A stretch of 53,878 nucleotides of DNA from contig JAVKIA010000017.1 in assembly GCA_031459715.1 (NCBI GenBank), positions 1-53,878 of the forward strand, in the 5' to 3' direction. Every line of letters starts with the position of its first letter. The first letter of the stretch is position 1. The notes under the pieces were generated by a model. It did no database searches and was not told the DNA's origin. It was given only the letters and a program-made list of their open reading frames with translations. The stretch is from Armatimonadota bacterium (lineage in GTDB: Bacteria; Sysuimicrobiota; Sysuimicrobiia; Sysuimicrobiales; Humicultoraceae). Positions 16,594 to 24,519 of this stretch are shown in pieces. The position numbers and the translations under genes are program-made.

Positions 16594-17819
16594 TGTCAGG
16601 CGGGGCGCTGCAGGGTATCCGGGTGCTCGACCTCTCGCAGGGAGCTGCGGGCCCCATCTGCACCATGGTGCTGGGCGACCTGGGCGCCGACGTGGTGAAG
16701 GTGGAGCCCCCGGGCGGGGAGTGGGGGCGCACGCTGGGTCCGCCCTTTGTCCGGGGGGTGGCAGCGGCCTTCCTGGGGATGAACCGCAACAAGCGCAGCA
16801 TCGTGGTGGACCTGAAGCGTCCCGGCGGGGCGGAGGTGGTCTGCCGTCTGGCGGCCGCCGCCGACGTCTTCGTGGAGAGCTTCCGCCCCGGGGTGACCAC
16901 GCGGCTGGGTATCGACTACGACGCCCTGAGCGCACGTGTCCCCCGCCTGATCTATTGCGCCATCACCGCCTTCGGCGACCGCGGTCCCTGGAGGGACAAG
17001 CCGGGCGTGGACGGGATCGTGCAGGCGGCCAGCGGGCTGATGAGCGTCACGGGGACCGCAGATGGTCCGCCGACCAAGGTGGGCGTTCCCGCGGCGGACA
17101 TGGTGGGCGGCCACCTGGCGGCGGAGGCGATTCTGGCCGCCCTGCTGGCGCGCGACCGCACCGGCCGGGGGCAGCGGGTGGAGGTCTCGCTCCTGGACGC
17201 GCTCCTGGCCTTCCAGGCCGTGCCGCTTTCCATGTATCTGGCCTCGGGCCAGCCGCCGGCGCGCCTGGGGTCGGCCGCTCCCTACGCGGCCCCCAACGAA
17301 GCGTTTCCCACGCGTGACGGCCACATCATGGTCGCCGCCTACTCTCCGCAGCGGTGGATCCGGCTGTGTGAGGTGCTGGCGCACCCGGAGCTGGCTACGG
17401 ATCCCCGCTTCGCCAGCAACGCCGACCGCGTGCGGCACCGCGGGGAACTGCACCGGATCCTCGCGGAGATCTTCCGGCAGCGGTCGACGGCGGAGTGGCT
17501 GGAGGATCTGGAGGCGGCGGACATCCTCTGCGGGCCGTTGCTGACCTATCCGGAGCTGGTGGGCCACCCGCAGGTGGCGGCCAGCGAGATGATCCTGGAG
17601 CTCTCGCACCCTGCCCTGGGCAGCGCGCGCGTTCCGGGGATCCCGCACCGTCTGCAGCAGACCCCCGGCACACTGCGCCTGCCGCCTCCGCTGCCCGGGG
17701 AGCACACCGTGGAGGTCCTGCGCGTGGCCGGCTTCTCCCCCGGGGAGATCGACCGGCTGGTGGCAGAGGGAGTGGTCGAGGTACACGCCGCTACGGCGGC
17801 TGCGGCGGAGGCCACGTAA
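16593..17819 (+). CDS. Type III (CaiB/BaiF family) CoA-transferase
   Basis: Moves CoA from a donor thioester to a free acid. The 408-residue length is normal. Family landmarks include GIRVLDLSQGAAGP, ADVVKVEPPGGE and NRNKRSIVVDLK, and Asp169 in VPAADMVGG falls at the position of the catalytic aspartate of formyl-CoA transferase. Start ATG forms TGATG with the TetR stop. In the bbs (benzylsuccinate) pathway this family appears as a two-gene BbsEF pair; here there is one gene. The acceptor is unknown and is probably an aryl or dicarboxylic acid of the surrounding pathway. Confidence 0.82.
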   Translation: MSGGALQGIRVLDLSQGAAGPICTMVLGDLGADVVKVEPPGGEWGRTLGPPFVRGVAAAFLGMNRNKRSIVVDLKRPGGAEVVCRLAAAADVFVESFRPGVTTRLGIDYDALSARVPRLIYCAITAFGDRGPWRDKPGVDGIVQAASGLMSVTGTADGPPTKVGVPAADMVGGHLAAEAILAALLARDRTGRGQRVEVSLLDALLAFQAVPLSMYLASGQPPARLGSAAPYAAPNEAFPTRDGHIMVAAYSPQRWIRLCEVLAHPELATDPRFASNADRVRHRGELHRILAEIFRQRSTAEWLEDLEAADILCGPLLTYPELVGHPQVAASEMILELSHPALGSARVPGIPHRLQQTPGTLRLPPPLPGEHTVEVLRVAGFSPGEIDRLVAEGVVEVHAATAAAAEAT

Positions 17820-17856
17820 GGCGGCTGCGGGACATGTCGCGGGGAGGTGAGTTCCC

Positions 17857-18642
17857 TTGACGGAGCCTGTGCTCTGGGAGCAACGCGGACGGGTGGTGAT
17901 CCTGACGCTGAACCGGCCGGAGGCACTTAACGCCATGACGCCGCAGCTCCTGGACCTGCTGGAGGCGCACCTGGCGCGCATCGAGCAGGATCCGGAGGTC
18001 CGCGCGGTGGTCCTCACCGGCAGCGGGGAGAAGGCCTTCTGCGTGGGCGCCGACCTGAAGGCCCGGCAGCAGGAGTTCGCCGCCATGGAGGCGGGAGACC
18101 CCTTTGCCCAGCGGGTGGAGCGGGTCTTCGGACACATAGAGAGTCTGCCCCGGCCGGTGATCGCGGCCATCAACGGTTACTGCCTGGGCGGCGGGCTGGA
18201 GCTGGCGCTGACCGCGGACCTGCGGATTGCCGCCGCCGAAGCCCGCTTCGGGTTTCCCGAGGCCAAGGTGGGCAGCATGCCGGGGGCCGGCGGGACGCAG
18301 CGGCTGCCGCGGCTGGTGGGGCCGGCGCGGGCCAAGGAGCTGATGTTCCTGGCGGAGCACATCGATGCCGAGACTGCCCTGCGCCTGGGGCTGGTCAACC
18401 GGGTAGTGCCGCGGGCGGAACTGATGGAGGCCACCCTGGAGCTGGCCCGCGCCATCGGCCAGCGGGCACCTCTGTCCATTCAGGCCATCAAGGCGGCGGT
18501 GAACCGGGCCATGGACGTGCCGCTGGCCGAGGGGCTGGCCTTCGAGCGGGAGCGGTTCGCCGTCCTGCGTACCAGCGAGGACCGCAAGGAAGGCATCGCC
18601 GCGTTCCTGGAAAAGCGCGAGCCGCAGTTCGTCGGCCGCTAG
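17857..18642 (+). CDS. Enoyl-CoA hydratase/isomerase (crotonase family)
   Basis: The 261-residue crotonase-fold enzyme has the oxyanion loops (FCVGADLK; NGYCLGGGLELAL) and both catalytic glutamates of true hydratases, Glu115 and Glu135, spaced 20 residues apart as in mitochondrial crotonase. FGFPEAKVGSMPGAGGTQRL is the standard signature. TTG start at 17857 with GGGGAGGTGA upstream. It would hydrate an enoyl-CoA (aryl-acrylyl or alicyclic) ahead of the SDR and thiolase encoded downstream. Roles like BadK, BbsH or PaaF cannot be separated by eye. Confidence 0.85.
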   Translation: MTEPVLWEQRGRVVILTLNRPEALNAMTPQLLDLLEAHLARIEQDPEVRAVVLTGSGEKAFCVGADLKARQQEFAAMEAGDPFAQRVERVFGHIESLPRPVIAAINGYCLGGGLELALTADLRIAAAEARFGFPEAKVGSMPGAGGTQRLPRLVGPARAKELMFLAEHIDAETALRLGLVNRVVPRAELMEATLELARAIGQRAPLSIQAIKAAVNRAMDVPLAEGLAFERERFAVLRTSEDRKEGIAAFLEKREPQFVGR

Positions 18643-18751
18643 AGGCATGTCCGGGAGTCCCTGCGCAGCACTGCCCGGGGCCCGCGGGAAGTCGCGGCAG
18701 CGAATTTCCGGGCTAGGCTAAGGAGTGGGGTCGTCCAAGGGAGGGGTAAGC

Positions 18752-19498
18752 ATGGGGGTTGCTGGTCGGGTGGCCATTGTCACCGGATCTGGGCAGGGGA
18801 TCGGCGAGGGTATCGCCCGCCGCCTGAGTGCCGATGGAGCCAAAGTCGTCGTCAACGACATCTTCCCGGAGAAGGTGGACCGCGTGACCGGGGTGCTGCG
18901 AGAGGCAGGTGGGGAGGCCCTGGGCGTGGTGGCCGACGTGAGCCAGGATGCCGGCGCGAAGGCGCTGGTGGCCCGCGCGCAGGAGGCGTTTGGGCGGGTG
19001 GACATCCTGGTGAATAACGTGGGCATCGCCCGGGACACGTACCTGACCAAGATGGCGGAGGCGGACTGGGACGAGGTGCTGCGGGTTAACCTCAAGTCCC
19101 AGTTCCTCTGCTGCCGCGCTGCCGTGCCCCTGATGATGGAGCAGAAATACGGGCGGATCATCAACATCTCCTCGCGGGCCTGGCTGGGCAACCCAGGGCA
19201 GGTCAACTACGCCGCGGCCAAAGGCGGCGTGATCAGCCTGACCCGCACCCTGGCCCTGGAGCTGGCCAAGTTCGGCATCACCGTCAACGCCATCGCTCCG
19301 GCGCTGATCGACACGCCGCTGTTCCGCGGTCTGAAGGAAGAGATCCAGGAGCGACTGCTCAAGACGGTGCCGGTGGGGCGGATCGGCACCCCGGCGGACG
19401 TGGCCCAGGCGGTGGCCTTCTTCGCCGCAGACGAGTCGTCTTACATCACGGGGCAGACCCTCTATGTCTGCGGCGGGCGCAGCCTGGGTGCCGCGTAG
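18752..19498 (+). CDS. Short-chain dehydrogenase/reductase (FabG/BadH-like)
   Basis: Classical SDR, 248 residues: NAD(P) motif TGSGQGIGEG (11-20), NNVG (88-91), catalytic Ser near 141 and Tyr153-x3-Lys157, with a C-terminal ITGQTLYVCGG. The ATG at 18752 is preferred over an upstream GTG (18725) because GGGAGGGG lies about 8 bases before it. Asp36 (VVNDI) suggests NAD+ preference, as in catabolic 3-hydroxyacyl-CoA dehydrogenases. It likely oxidises the product of the upstream hydratase. BadH (2-hydroxycyclohexanecarboxyl-CoA dehydrogenase) and BbsC/D are comparable family members. Confidence 0.78.
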   Translation: MGVAGRVAIVTGSGQGIGEGIARRLSADGAKVVVNDIFPEKVDRVTGVLREAGGEALGVVADVSQDAGAKALVARAQEAFGRVDILVNNVGIARDTYLTKMAEADWDEVLRVNLKSQFLCCRAAVPLMMEQKYGRIINISSRAWLGNPGQVNYAAAKGGVISLTRTLALELAKFGITVNAIAPALIDTPLFRGLKEEIQERLLKTVPVGRIGTPADVAQAVAFFAADESSYITGQTLYVCGGRSLGAA

Positions 19499-19532
19499 CG
19501 TGACGGGCGCATCGGCGAGAGGAGGGAATAGA

Positions 19533-20564
19533 ATGCGCAGGCTCGGGTGGGTGTCCCGTGTGGCCACGGTTCTGACGCTGCTGATGATGGCTCACCTGCC
19601 GGTGAGCGGCGGCGCCGCGGTGCACCAGGTGCGGATCGCGGTCGGCCCGCCCAACGTGCTGGGATATCTGCCCCTGTACATGGCGAAGGGCCTCGGCTAC
19701 TTCACGGACCTGGAACGGAAGCGAAACATCAAAGTCGACCTGGTCGACTTTCGTGGAGGGAGTGAGGCCGCCACGGCCTTGATCGGCGGTGATGTGGACT
19801 TCGCCACGGTGACACTGACGCACGTGATCAAGGCTCACGAAGCCGGCAAGGACCTCAAGTTTCTGCTCACCTTCTTCAACGCGCAGACCATGGCCATGAT
19901 CGTGCAGGCGGATCTGGACGTGACCTCGCCCGCGCAGCTGCGCGGCCGGCGCATCGGGATTACCAGCCTGGGGTCGGCCACCCACATGCAGGCCCGGCAC
20001 ATCCTGGCCGCCCACCAGGTGGACCCCGACGCGGTCCAGTACGTGCCCGTGGGCGGCCCGCCCACAGCGCGGGCGGCCTGGCAGCGCAAGGCGGTCGATG
20101 CCATGGTGTACCTCGATCCATTGATCACGACGCTGGTCGACGGACGCATGGCCCGGCTGATCTACGACGTCCGGACGTTGGAGGGGACGGTGCGGCTCTA
20201 CGGCGCGCCGCACATCAGCAGCGGCCTCCTGACCCGGCCCGAGGTCATCGCCCGGGACCCGGAGACCGTGCAGCAGGTGGTGGGCGCCTTCGTCTGTACC
20301 CTGCGCTGGCTGCGCATCCAGCGCACCCGTCCCGAAGAGATTGCCCGCAATCTTCCCGCCGGGCTCGACTGGTCGCCGGCGGTGATCCGGGCGAACCTGG
20401 GAGGTCTCTCCGCCGACGGCCGGGTCCTCCCCGACGCCGTGCAAACTGTCATCTCCTTCCTCAAGCGGGACGGACTGCTCGTCGCCGGGTTCGCCGTGCC
20501 GCTGGACCGCCTGGTCAACGACACGTTCGTGCGGCGGGCGATCCTGAGCGGGGGGTGTCCGTGA
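19533..20564 (+). CDS. NitT/TauT-type ABC transporter substrate-binding protein
   Basis: Extracytoplasmic binding protein of the NMT1/THI5-like (SsuA/TauA) superfamily, 343 residues. A signal peptide is visible at 1-28 (RR, then a hydrophobic stretch from VATVLTLL, ending SGGAA); there is no lipobox Cys. The mature start VRIAVGPPNVLGYLPLYMAKG is characteristic. GGAGGG lies 7 bases before the ATG. It begins a four-gene importer inserted between SDR and DUF35/thiolase genes, so the ligand is probably an aromatic or related acid of this pathway. Sulfonate or nitrate would be the textbook guess but has no contextual support. Confidence 0.82.
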   Translation: MRRLGWVSRVATVLTLLMMAHLPVSGGAAVHQVRIAVGPPNVLGYLPLYMAKGLGYFTDLERKRNIKVDLVDFRGGSEAATALIGGDVDFATVTLTHVIKAHEAGKDLKFLLTFFNAQTMAMIVQADLDVTSPAQLRGRRIGITSLGSATHMQARHILAAHQVDPDAVQYVPVGGPPTARAAWQRKAVDAMVYLDPLITTLVDGRMARLIYDVRTLEGTVRLYGAPHISSGLLTRPEVIARDPETVQQVVGAFVCTLRWLRIQRTRPEEIARNLPAGLDWSPAVIRANLGGLSADGRVLPDAVQTVISFLKRDGLLVAGFAVPLDRLVNDTFVRRAILSGGCP

Positions 20565-21343
20565 GGCGGACGGGCATCCCTGCGGTCGCCGCCGTGCGCG
20601 CGGCGCAGGCCGCCATCGTCGGCGGTCTCCTGGTCGGCTGGGAGGTGGGCGTGCGCCGGGGCTGGCTGTCGGCGGAGTTCCTGAGCCGGCCCACCGCCGT
20701 GGGGGCGGTGCTGGTGGAGTGGATCAGGAGCGGGTTCCTCTGGCCCCACCTGGCGGCGACGCTCCAGGCCGCGATTGCCGGCCTGGCCCTGGGGCTCGTC
20801 CTCGGCGCGGCGCTGGGCTTTCTGGCCATGTTCGTGCCAGCCGTGGGGGAGATGATCGAGCCGGCCATGAGCACCCTCAACGCCGTGCCCCGCGTCGTCT
20901 TCTACCCGCTGCTGGTGCTGTGGCTCGGTCTCGGCATGGCCTCGAAGGTGGGCCTCGTCGTGACCATCGTGGCGTTCGTGGGCTACTTCACCACCGTCGG
21001 GGCGGTGCGCGAGGTAGACCGGCTCCTGCTGGCGCAGGTACGCATTCTGGGCGCGTCGCCGGGGGCCACCCTCCGCCACCTCTACCTCCCCGCCACCCTG
21101 GCCTGGATGGTGACCAGCCTGCGGACCAGCGTGGGACTGGCGTTCATCGGGGCCATCCTGGGTGAGTACCTGGGTTCGATGCGCGGCATGGGGAACATCA
21201 TCATGGGGGCGCAAAACCTCTTTCAGACCCCCCAGGTCATGGCGGGCCTGGTCCTCACCCTGGGCCTGGCCGGCGCCGTCGATACCATTCTGGCCCATCT
21301 GGAGGGGCGCTGGTCGGCATGGCGCCGGGCGCCACAGACATGA
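20561..21343 (+). CDS. NitT/TauT-type ABC transporter permease, first subunit
   Basis: BPD_transp_1-family membrane protein of about 260 residues with six predicted transmembrane segments. The EAA-like loop is near GASPGATLRHLYLPATLAWM, followed by GEYLGSMRGMG. The GTG at 20561 overlaps the binding-protein stop (GTGA); a GTG at 20555 would add two residues. A paralogous permease follows the ATPase, so the translocation pore is probably a heterodimer. Confidence 0.82.
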   Translation: MRRTGIPAVAAVRAAQAAIVGGLLVGWEVGVRRGWLSAEFLSRPTAVGAVLVEWIRSGFLWPHLAATLQAAIAGLALGLVLGAALGFLAMFVPAVGEMIEPAMSTLNAVPRVVFYPLLVLWLGLGMASKVGLVVTIVAFVGYFTTVGAVREVDRLLLAQVRILGASPGATLRHLYLPATLAWMVTSLRTSVGLAFIGAILGEYLGSMRGMGNIIMGAQNLFQTPQVMAGLVLTLGLAGAVDTILAHLEGRWSAWRRAPQT

Positions 21344-22170
21344 GGGCACCTCTTGCCACCATGGCAGCGCGCCGGCCGACGGATGTCCCGGCCATCGAAC
21401 TCACGGGACTTTCCAAGCGCTTCCAGACCGCGGAAGGGACGGTGCAGGCCATCGAGCGCGTGACCTTCGCCGTTGCTTCCGGGGACTTTGTCTGCCTGGT
21501 GGGGCCGTCCGGATGCGGCAAGTCTACCCTGCTCAACATCATCGCCGGTCTGCTCCCCGCTTCCGCGGGGGAGGTGCGGATCTGCGGCGAACCCGGCGGG
21601 AGCGTTCGGCCGGATCGCATCGGCTACGTCTTCCAGCGTGACGCGCTGCTGCCCTGGAAGACGGCGCTCCAGAACGTCATGCTGCCGCTGCTCCTGCGGG
21701 GCGTCCCGCCGGCGGAGAGCCGCGAGACCGCCCGGCACTGGGTCCACAAGGTCGGGCTGGCCGGTTTTGAGCACCACTACCCGTCTCAGCTCTCCGGCGG
21801 GATGCGCAAGCGCATCGCGCTGGCCATGACCATGGTCTACCGCCCCTCCATCATCCTCATGGACGAGCCCTTCGCTGCCCTGGACGTCCAGACGCGCAAC
21901 CTGATGGAGAACGAGCTGCTGGCGCTGTGGGCGGAGACGGGCAGTGCCATCCTCTTCGTCACCCACGACCTGGAAGAGGCCATCGCGCTGGCCGACCGGA
22001 TCGTGGTGCTGACGGCGGCGCCCGCCCGCGTCCGGTGCGAGTACCCCGTTCCCCTGGAGCGCCCCCGGGATGTGGCCGAGATCCGGACCACCAGCGCGTT
22101 CCTGGACATCTACCGCCACATCTGGCGGGACCTGCGCGAGGAGGTGGCGGCCAGCCATGGTCGGCGCTAA
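21319..22170 (+). CDS. NitT/TauT-type ABC transporter ATP-binding protein
   Basis: ABC ATPase, 283 residues: Walker A GPSGCGKST (62-70), Q-loop FQRDALLPWK typical of SsuB/TauB proteins, signature LSGGMRKR, Walker B ILMDEPFAALD, and switch His in VTHDLEEA. ATG at 21319 has GGAGGGG 11 bases upstream; an ATG at 21340 in an ATGA overlap is an alternative. It energises import together with the flanking permeases. Confidence 0.85.
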   Translation: MAPGATDMRAPLATMAARRPTDVPAIELTGLSKRFQTAEGTVQAIERVTFAVASGDFVCLVGPSGCGKSTLLNIIAGLLPASAGEVRICGEPGGSVRPDRIGYVFQRDALLPWKTALQNVMLPLLLRGVPPAESRETARHWVHKVGLAGFEHHYPSQLSGGMRKRIALAMTMVYRPSIILMDEPFAALDVQTRNLMENELLALWAETGSAILFVTHDLEEAIALADRIVVLTAAPARVRCEYPVPLERPRDVAEIRTTSAFLDIYRHIWRDLREEVAASHGRR

Positions 22171-22942
22171 CTCCCCGGCCCCGGCGCGGCGCCGCCGGGC
22201 GGCCCACGCTCTGGTGCTCCTGTCCCTGCTGGCTGCCTGGGAGGGCGGCGTCCGCGCAGGTCTCCTGGACCCGTTCTATACGAGCGCACCGCTGCCGGTC
22301 CTGACGACCGTGCTCCGGTGGATTGCCTCGGGGTACGTCTTTGAGCACGTGTTCGCCACGCTGGCAGTGACCCTGGCCGGCCTGGCCGGTGGGGTGCTCC
22401 TGGGGGTCGCCGCCGGGTTTGCCCTGGCGTTCCTGCGGGGATTGGAGGCGATCGCCTCCCCCTTCCTGGCGGCGGGCAACGCCATGCCCCGGATCATCCT
22501 GTATCCGCTGATGGTGCTGTGGCTGGGATTTGGTCCGCTCTCGCGTATCGTCCTGGTGGCCTCCCTCGTGGTCTTCCCCGCCCTTCTCACCACCCATTCC
22601 GCTATCCGCCAGGTGGATGCGGAGATCGTGCGCAACGCGCGCGTCCTCGGCGCACGCGGTCTTGGCCTGATCCGTCACATCTACATGCCGGCTGTGGCCC
22701 TGTGGATTTTCCGCACCATCAGGGTGACCATGGGCTTCGCCCTGGCCGGGGCCATCGTCGGCGAGTATGTGGGCGCCGTGCGCGGGATGGGTATGGTCAT
22801 CGCCTTCGCCCAGTCCATGTTCCGAGCACGCGACGTCATGGCGGGGACGGCGGTGCTGCTGGCCGTGATTTGGCTCATCGACCTGGGGCTCCGGGCGGCT
22901 GAGAACGCGGCGGCCCGGTGGCGTCTTTCGGAGGTGGTCTAG
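22157..22942 (+). CDS. NitT/TauT-type ABC transporter permease, second subunit
   Basis: Second BPD_transp_1 permease, 261 residues, about six transmembrane segments, with the GARGLGLIRHIYMPAVALW loop and GEYVGAVRGMG mirroring the first permease. It overlaps the ATPase gene by 14 bases, and the next gene starts directly after its stop codon. Family systems usually encode a single homodimeric permease, so two divergent copies flanking one ATPase are uncommon. Confidence 0.82.
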   Translation: MVGANSPAPARRRRAAHALVLLSLLAAWEGGVRAGLLDPFYTSAPLPVLTTVLRWIASGYVFEHVFATLAVTLAGLAGGVLLGVAAGFALAFLRGLEAIASPFLAAGNAMPRIILYPLMVLWLGFGPLSRIVLVASLVVFPALLTTHSAIRQVDAEIVRNARVLGARGLGLIRHIYMPAVALWIFRTIRVTMGFALAGAIVGEYVGAVRGMGMVIAFAQSMFRARDVMAGTAVLLAVIWLIDLGLRAAENAAARWRLSEVV

Positions 22943-23377
22943 GTGGTTGAAGTCACAGAAACCGGTCGAAGCGGGGTCGTCCCCGTCCATCCCGACGTCT
23001 TCGCCGGGGAACTGGAGGGGGAACCACAGCTGGTGGGGAGCCGCTGCCGGCAGTGCGGCGCGCGCTTCTTTCCCCGCCGCGGGGTCTGCGCGCGCTGCCT
23101 GTCGGCCGAGGTGGAGGTCGTGCCGCTTGGCCGGGTCGGCACCCTCCACACGTACACCGTCGTCTACCAGTCCACGCCCGAGTTCCCCACGCCCTACATC
23201 CTGGCCTACGTCGACCTGCCCGAGGGGGTGCGGCTGCTGGCTCCGCTGGCGGGGGTTCCGGTGGACCAGGTGCGGATCGGCATGCCGCTGCGCCTGCAGG
23301 TGGAGCCGCTGCGCACCGACGCCGCAGGGCGCACGGTCCTGGGGTATCGCCTGTACGCCCATGGAGGTGGGGCATGA
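22943..23377 (+). CDS. DUF35 OB-fold / zinc-ribbon acyl-CoA-associated protein
   Basis: A 144-residue protein with a rubredoxin-like zinc ribbon C-R-Q-C (35-38) and C-A-R-C (49-52), followed by an OB-fold. DUF35 proteins act as stoichiometric partners of thiolase-like enzymes, bridging CoA substrates (archaeal HMG-CoA synthase/thiolase complexes; BbsA with BbsB in toluene degradation). The thiolase gene follows with a four-base overlap, which fits that role. GTG start with GGAGG about 8 bases upstream. Confidence 0.83.
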   Translation: MVEVTETGRSGVVPVHPDVFAGELEGEPQLVGSRCRQCGARFFPRRGVCARCLSAEVEVVPLGRVGTLHTYTVVYQSTPEFPTPYILAYVDLPEGVRLLAPLAGVPVDQVRIGMPLRLQVEPLRTDAAGRTVLGYRLYAHGGGA

Positions 23378-24519
23378 GCGACGTTTACGTGGTGGGCATC
23401 GGGATGACCAAGTTCGGTAAGCACCCCGACCGCACGGTGGTCGACCTGGGCAGCGAGGCCGTGCGGGAGGCCATCCGCGACGCGGAGGTGGACCCGCGGC
23501 GGATCGAGGCCGCCTACTGCGGTCACGTCTTCCAGGGGATGGTGGCGGGGCAGCGGGTGCTGGCGCAGACGGGGCTGGCGGGCATCCCCCTGACCAATGT
23601 GGAAGACGCCTGCAGCAGCGGGGCCGTGGCTATCCGGGAAGCCGCCCTGGCCATCCGCGCCGGGGAGCACGACGTCGTTCTGGCCTTCGGCATGGAGCAC
23701 CTCACCGGGAGGTTCCGCGGGGCGCTCACCCCGGCCGAGGACGACCTGGAGGCCGCGGTGGGCCTGACCATGCCAGCCATCTACGCTATGCGGGCGCGGC
23801 GACACATGGAGGAGTTCGGCACCACTCGCCGCCAGCTGGCCCTGGTCTCGGTGAAGAACAAGCGCAACGCCAGCCTCAACCCGCTCTCCCAGTTTCAGAC
23901 CCCGGTGAGCGTAGAGGAGGTGCTGGCCTCCCGGCCGATTGCCGAGCCGCTGTGCCTGTACGACTGCTCCCCGGTCAGCGACGGAGCCGCCGCCGTCGTC
24001 CTCTGCTCCGCCAGGTGGCTGCGGCAGCTGACCCGCTCGCAACGCCCCATCCGCCTGGCCGCCGCCGCGTTGCGCAGCGGTGAGGTGGAGAGCGGACTGC
24101 CCTCCATGGCCTTCGAGCCCCTCACCCGGCGCACCGCCGAGGCGGCCTACGAGCAGGCCGGCCTGGGCCCGGAGGAGATCGACCTGGCGGAGGTGCACGA
24201 TTGCTTCAGCATCGCCGAGGTGCTGCGGGTGGAAGGGCTGGGGCTCTTTCCGGTGGGGGAGTACCCGGATCGTCTAGAGCGTGGCGAGGCCGACATTGGC
24301 GGCAGGCTGCCCATCAACCCGAGCGGCGGGCTTCTGGGGAAGGGGCACCCGCTGGGGGCGACGGGGGTGGCGCAGGTCGTGGAAGTGGTCCGTCAACTGC
24401 GCGGCCAGGCTGGCCCGCGGCAGGTGGCCGGCGCCCGCGTGGGACTGGCCCACTGCCGGGGAGGCAAGGCCGCCGGCGTGGAGGGAGCGGCCTGTACGGT
24501 GAACATCCTGGCGGCATGA
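23374..24519 (+). CDS. Thiolase-family acyl-CoA acetyltransferase (BbsB/SCPx-like)
   Basis: A 381-residue thiolase-fold enzyme. Cys80 in EDACSSG is the acyl-accepting cysteine, EVHDCFSIAE carries the catalytic His, and GKGHPLGATG is the C-terminal signature (a second conserved Cys in AHCRGG). This subfamily (SCPx/thiolase-like) works with DUF35 partners, encoded just upstream. The ATG (23374) has GGAGGTGG before it. It would perform thiolytic cleavage ending the CoA-transferase, hydratase and dehydrogenase sequence encoded upstream. The exact 3-oxoacyl-CoA is unknown; benzoylacetyl-CoA or benzoylsuccinyl-CoA types are plausible. Confidence 0.82.
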   Translation: MSDVYVVGIGMTKFGKHPDRTVVDLGSEAVREAIRDAEVDPRRIEAAYCGHVFQGMVAGQRVLAQTGLAGIPLTNVEDACSSGAVAIREAALAIRAGEHDVVLAFGMEHLTGRFRGALTPAEDDLEAAVGLTMPAIYAMRARRHMEEFGTTRRQLALVSVKNKRNASLNPLSQFQTPVSVEEVLASRPIAEPLCLYDCSPVSDGAAAVVLCSARWLRQLTRSQRPIRLAAAALRSGEVESGLPSMAFEPLTRRTAEAAYEQAGLGPEEIDLAEVHDCFSIAEVLRVEGLGLFPVGEYPDRLERGEADIGGRLPINPSGGLLGKGHPLGATGVAQVVEVVRQLRGQAGPRQVAGARVGLAHCRGGKAAGVEGAACTVNILAA

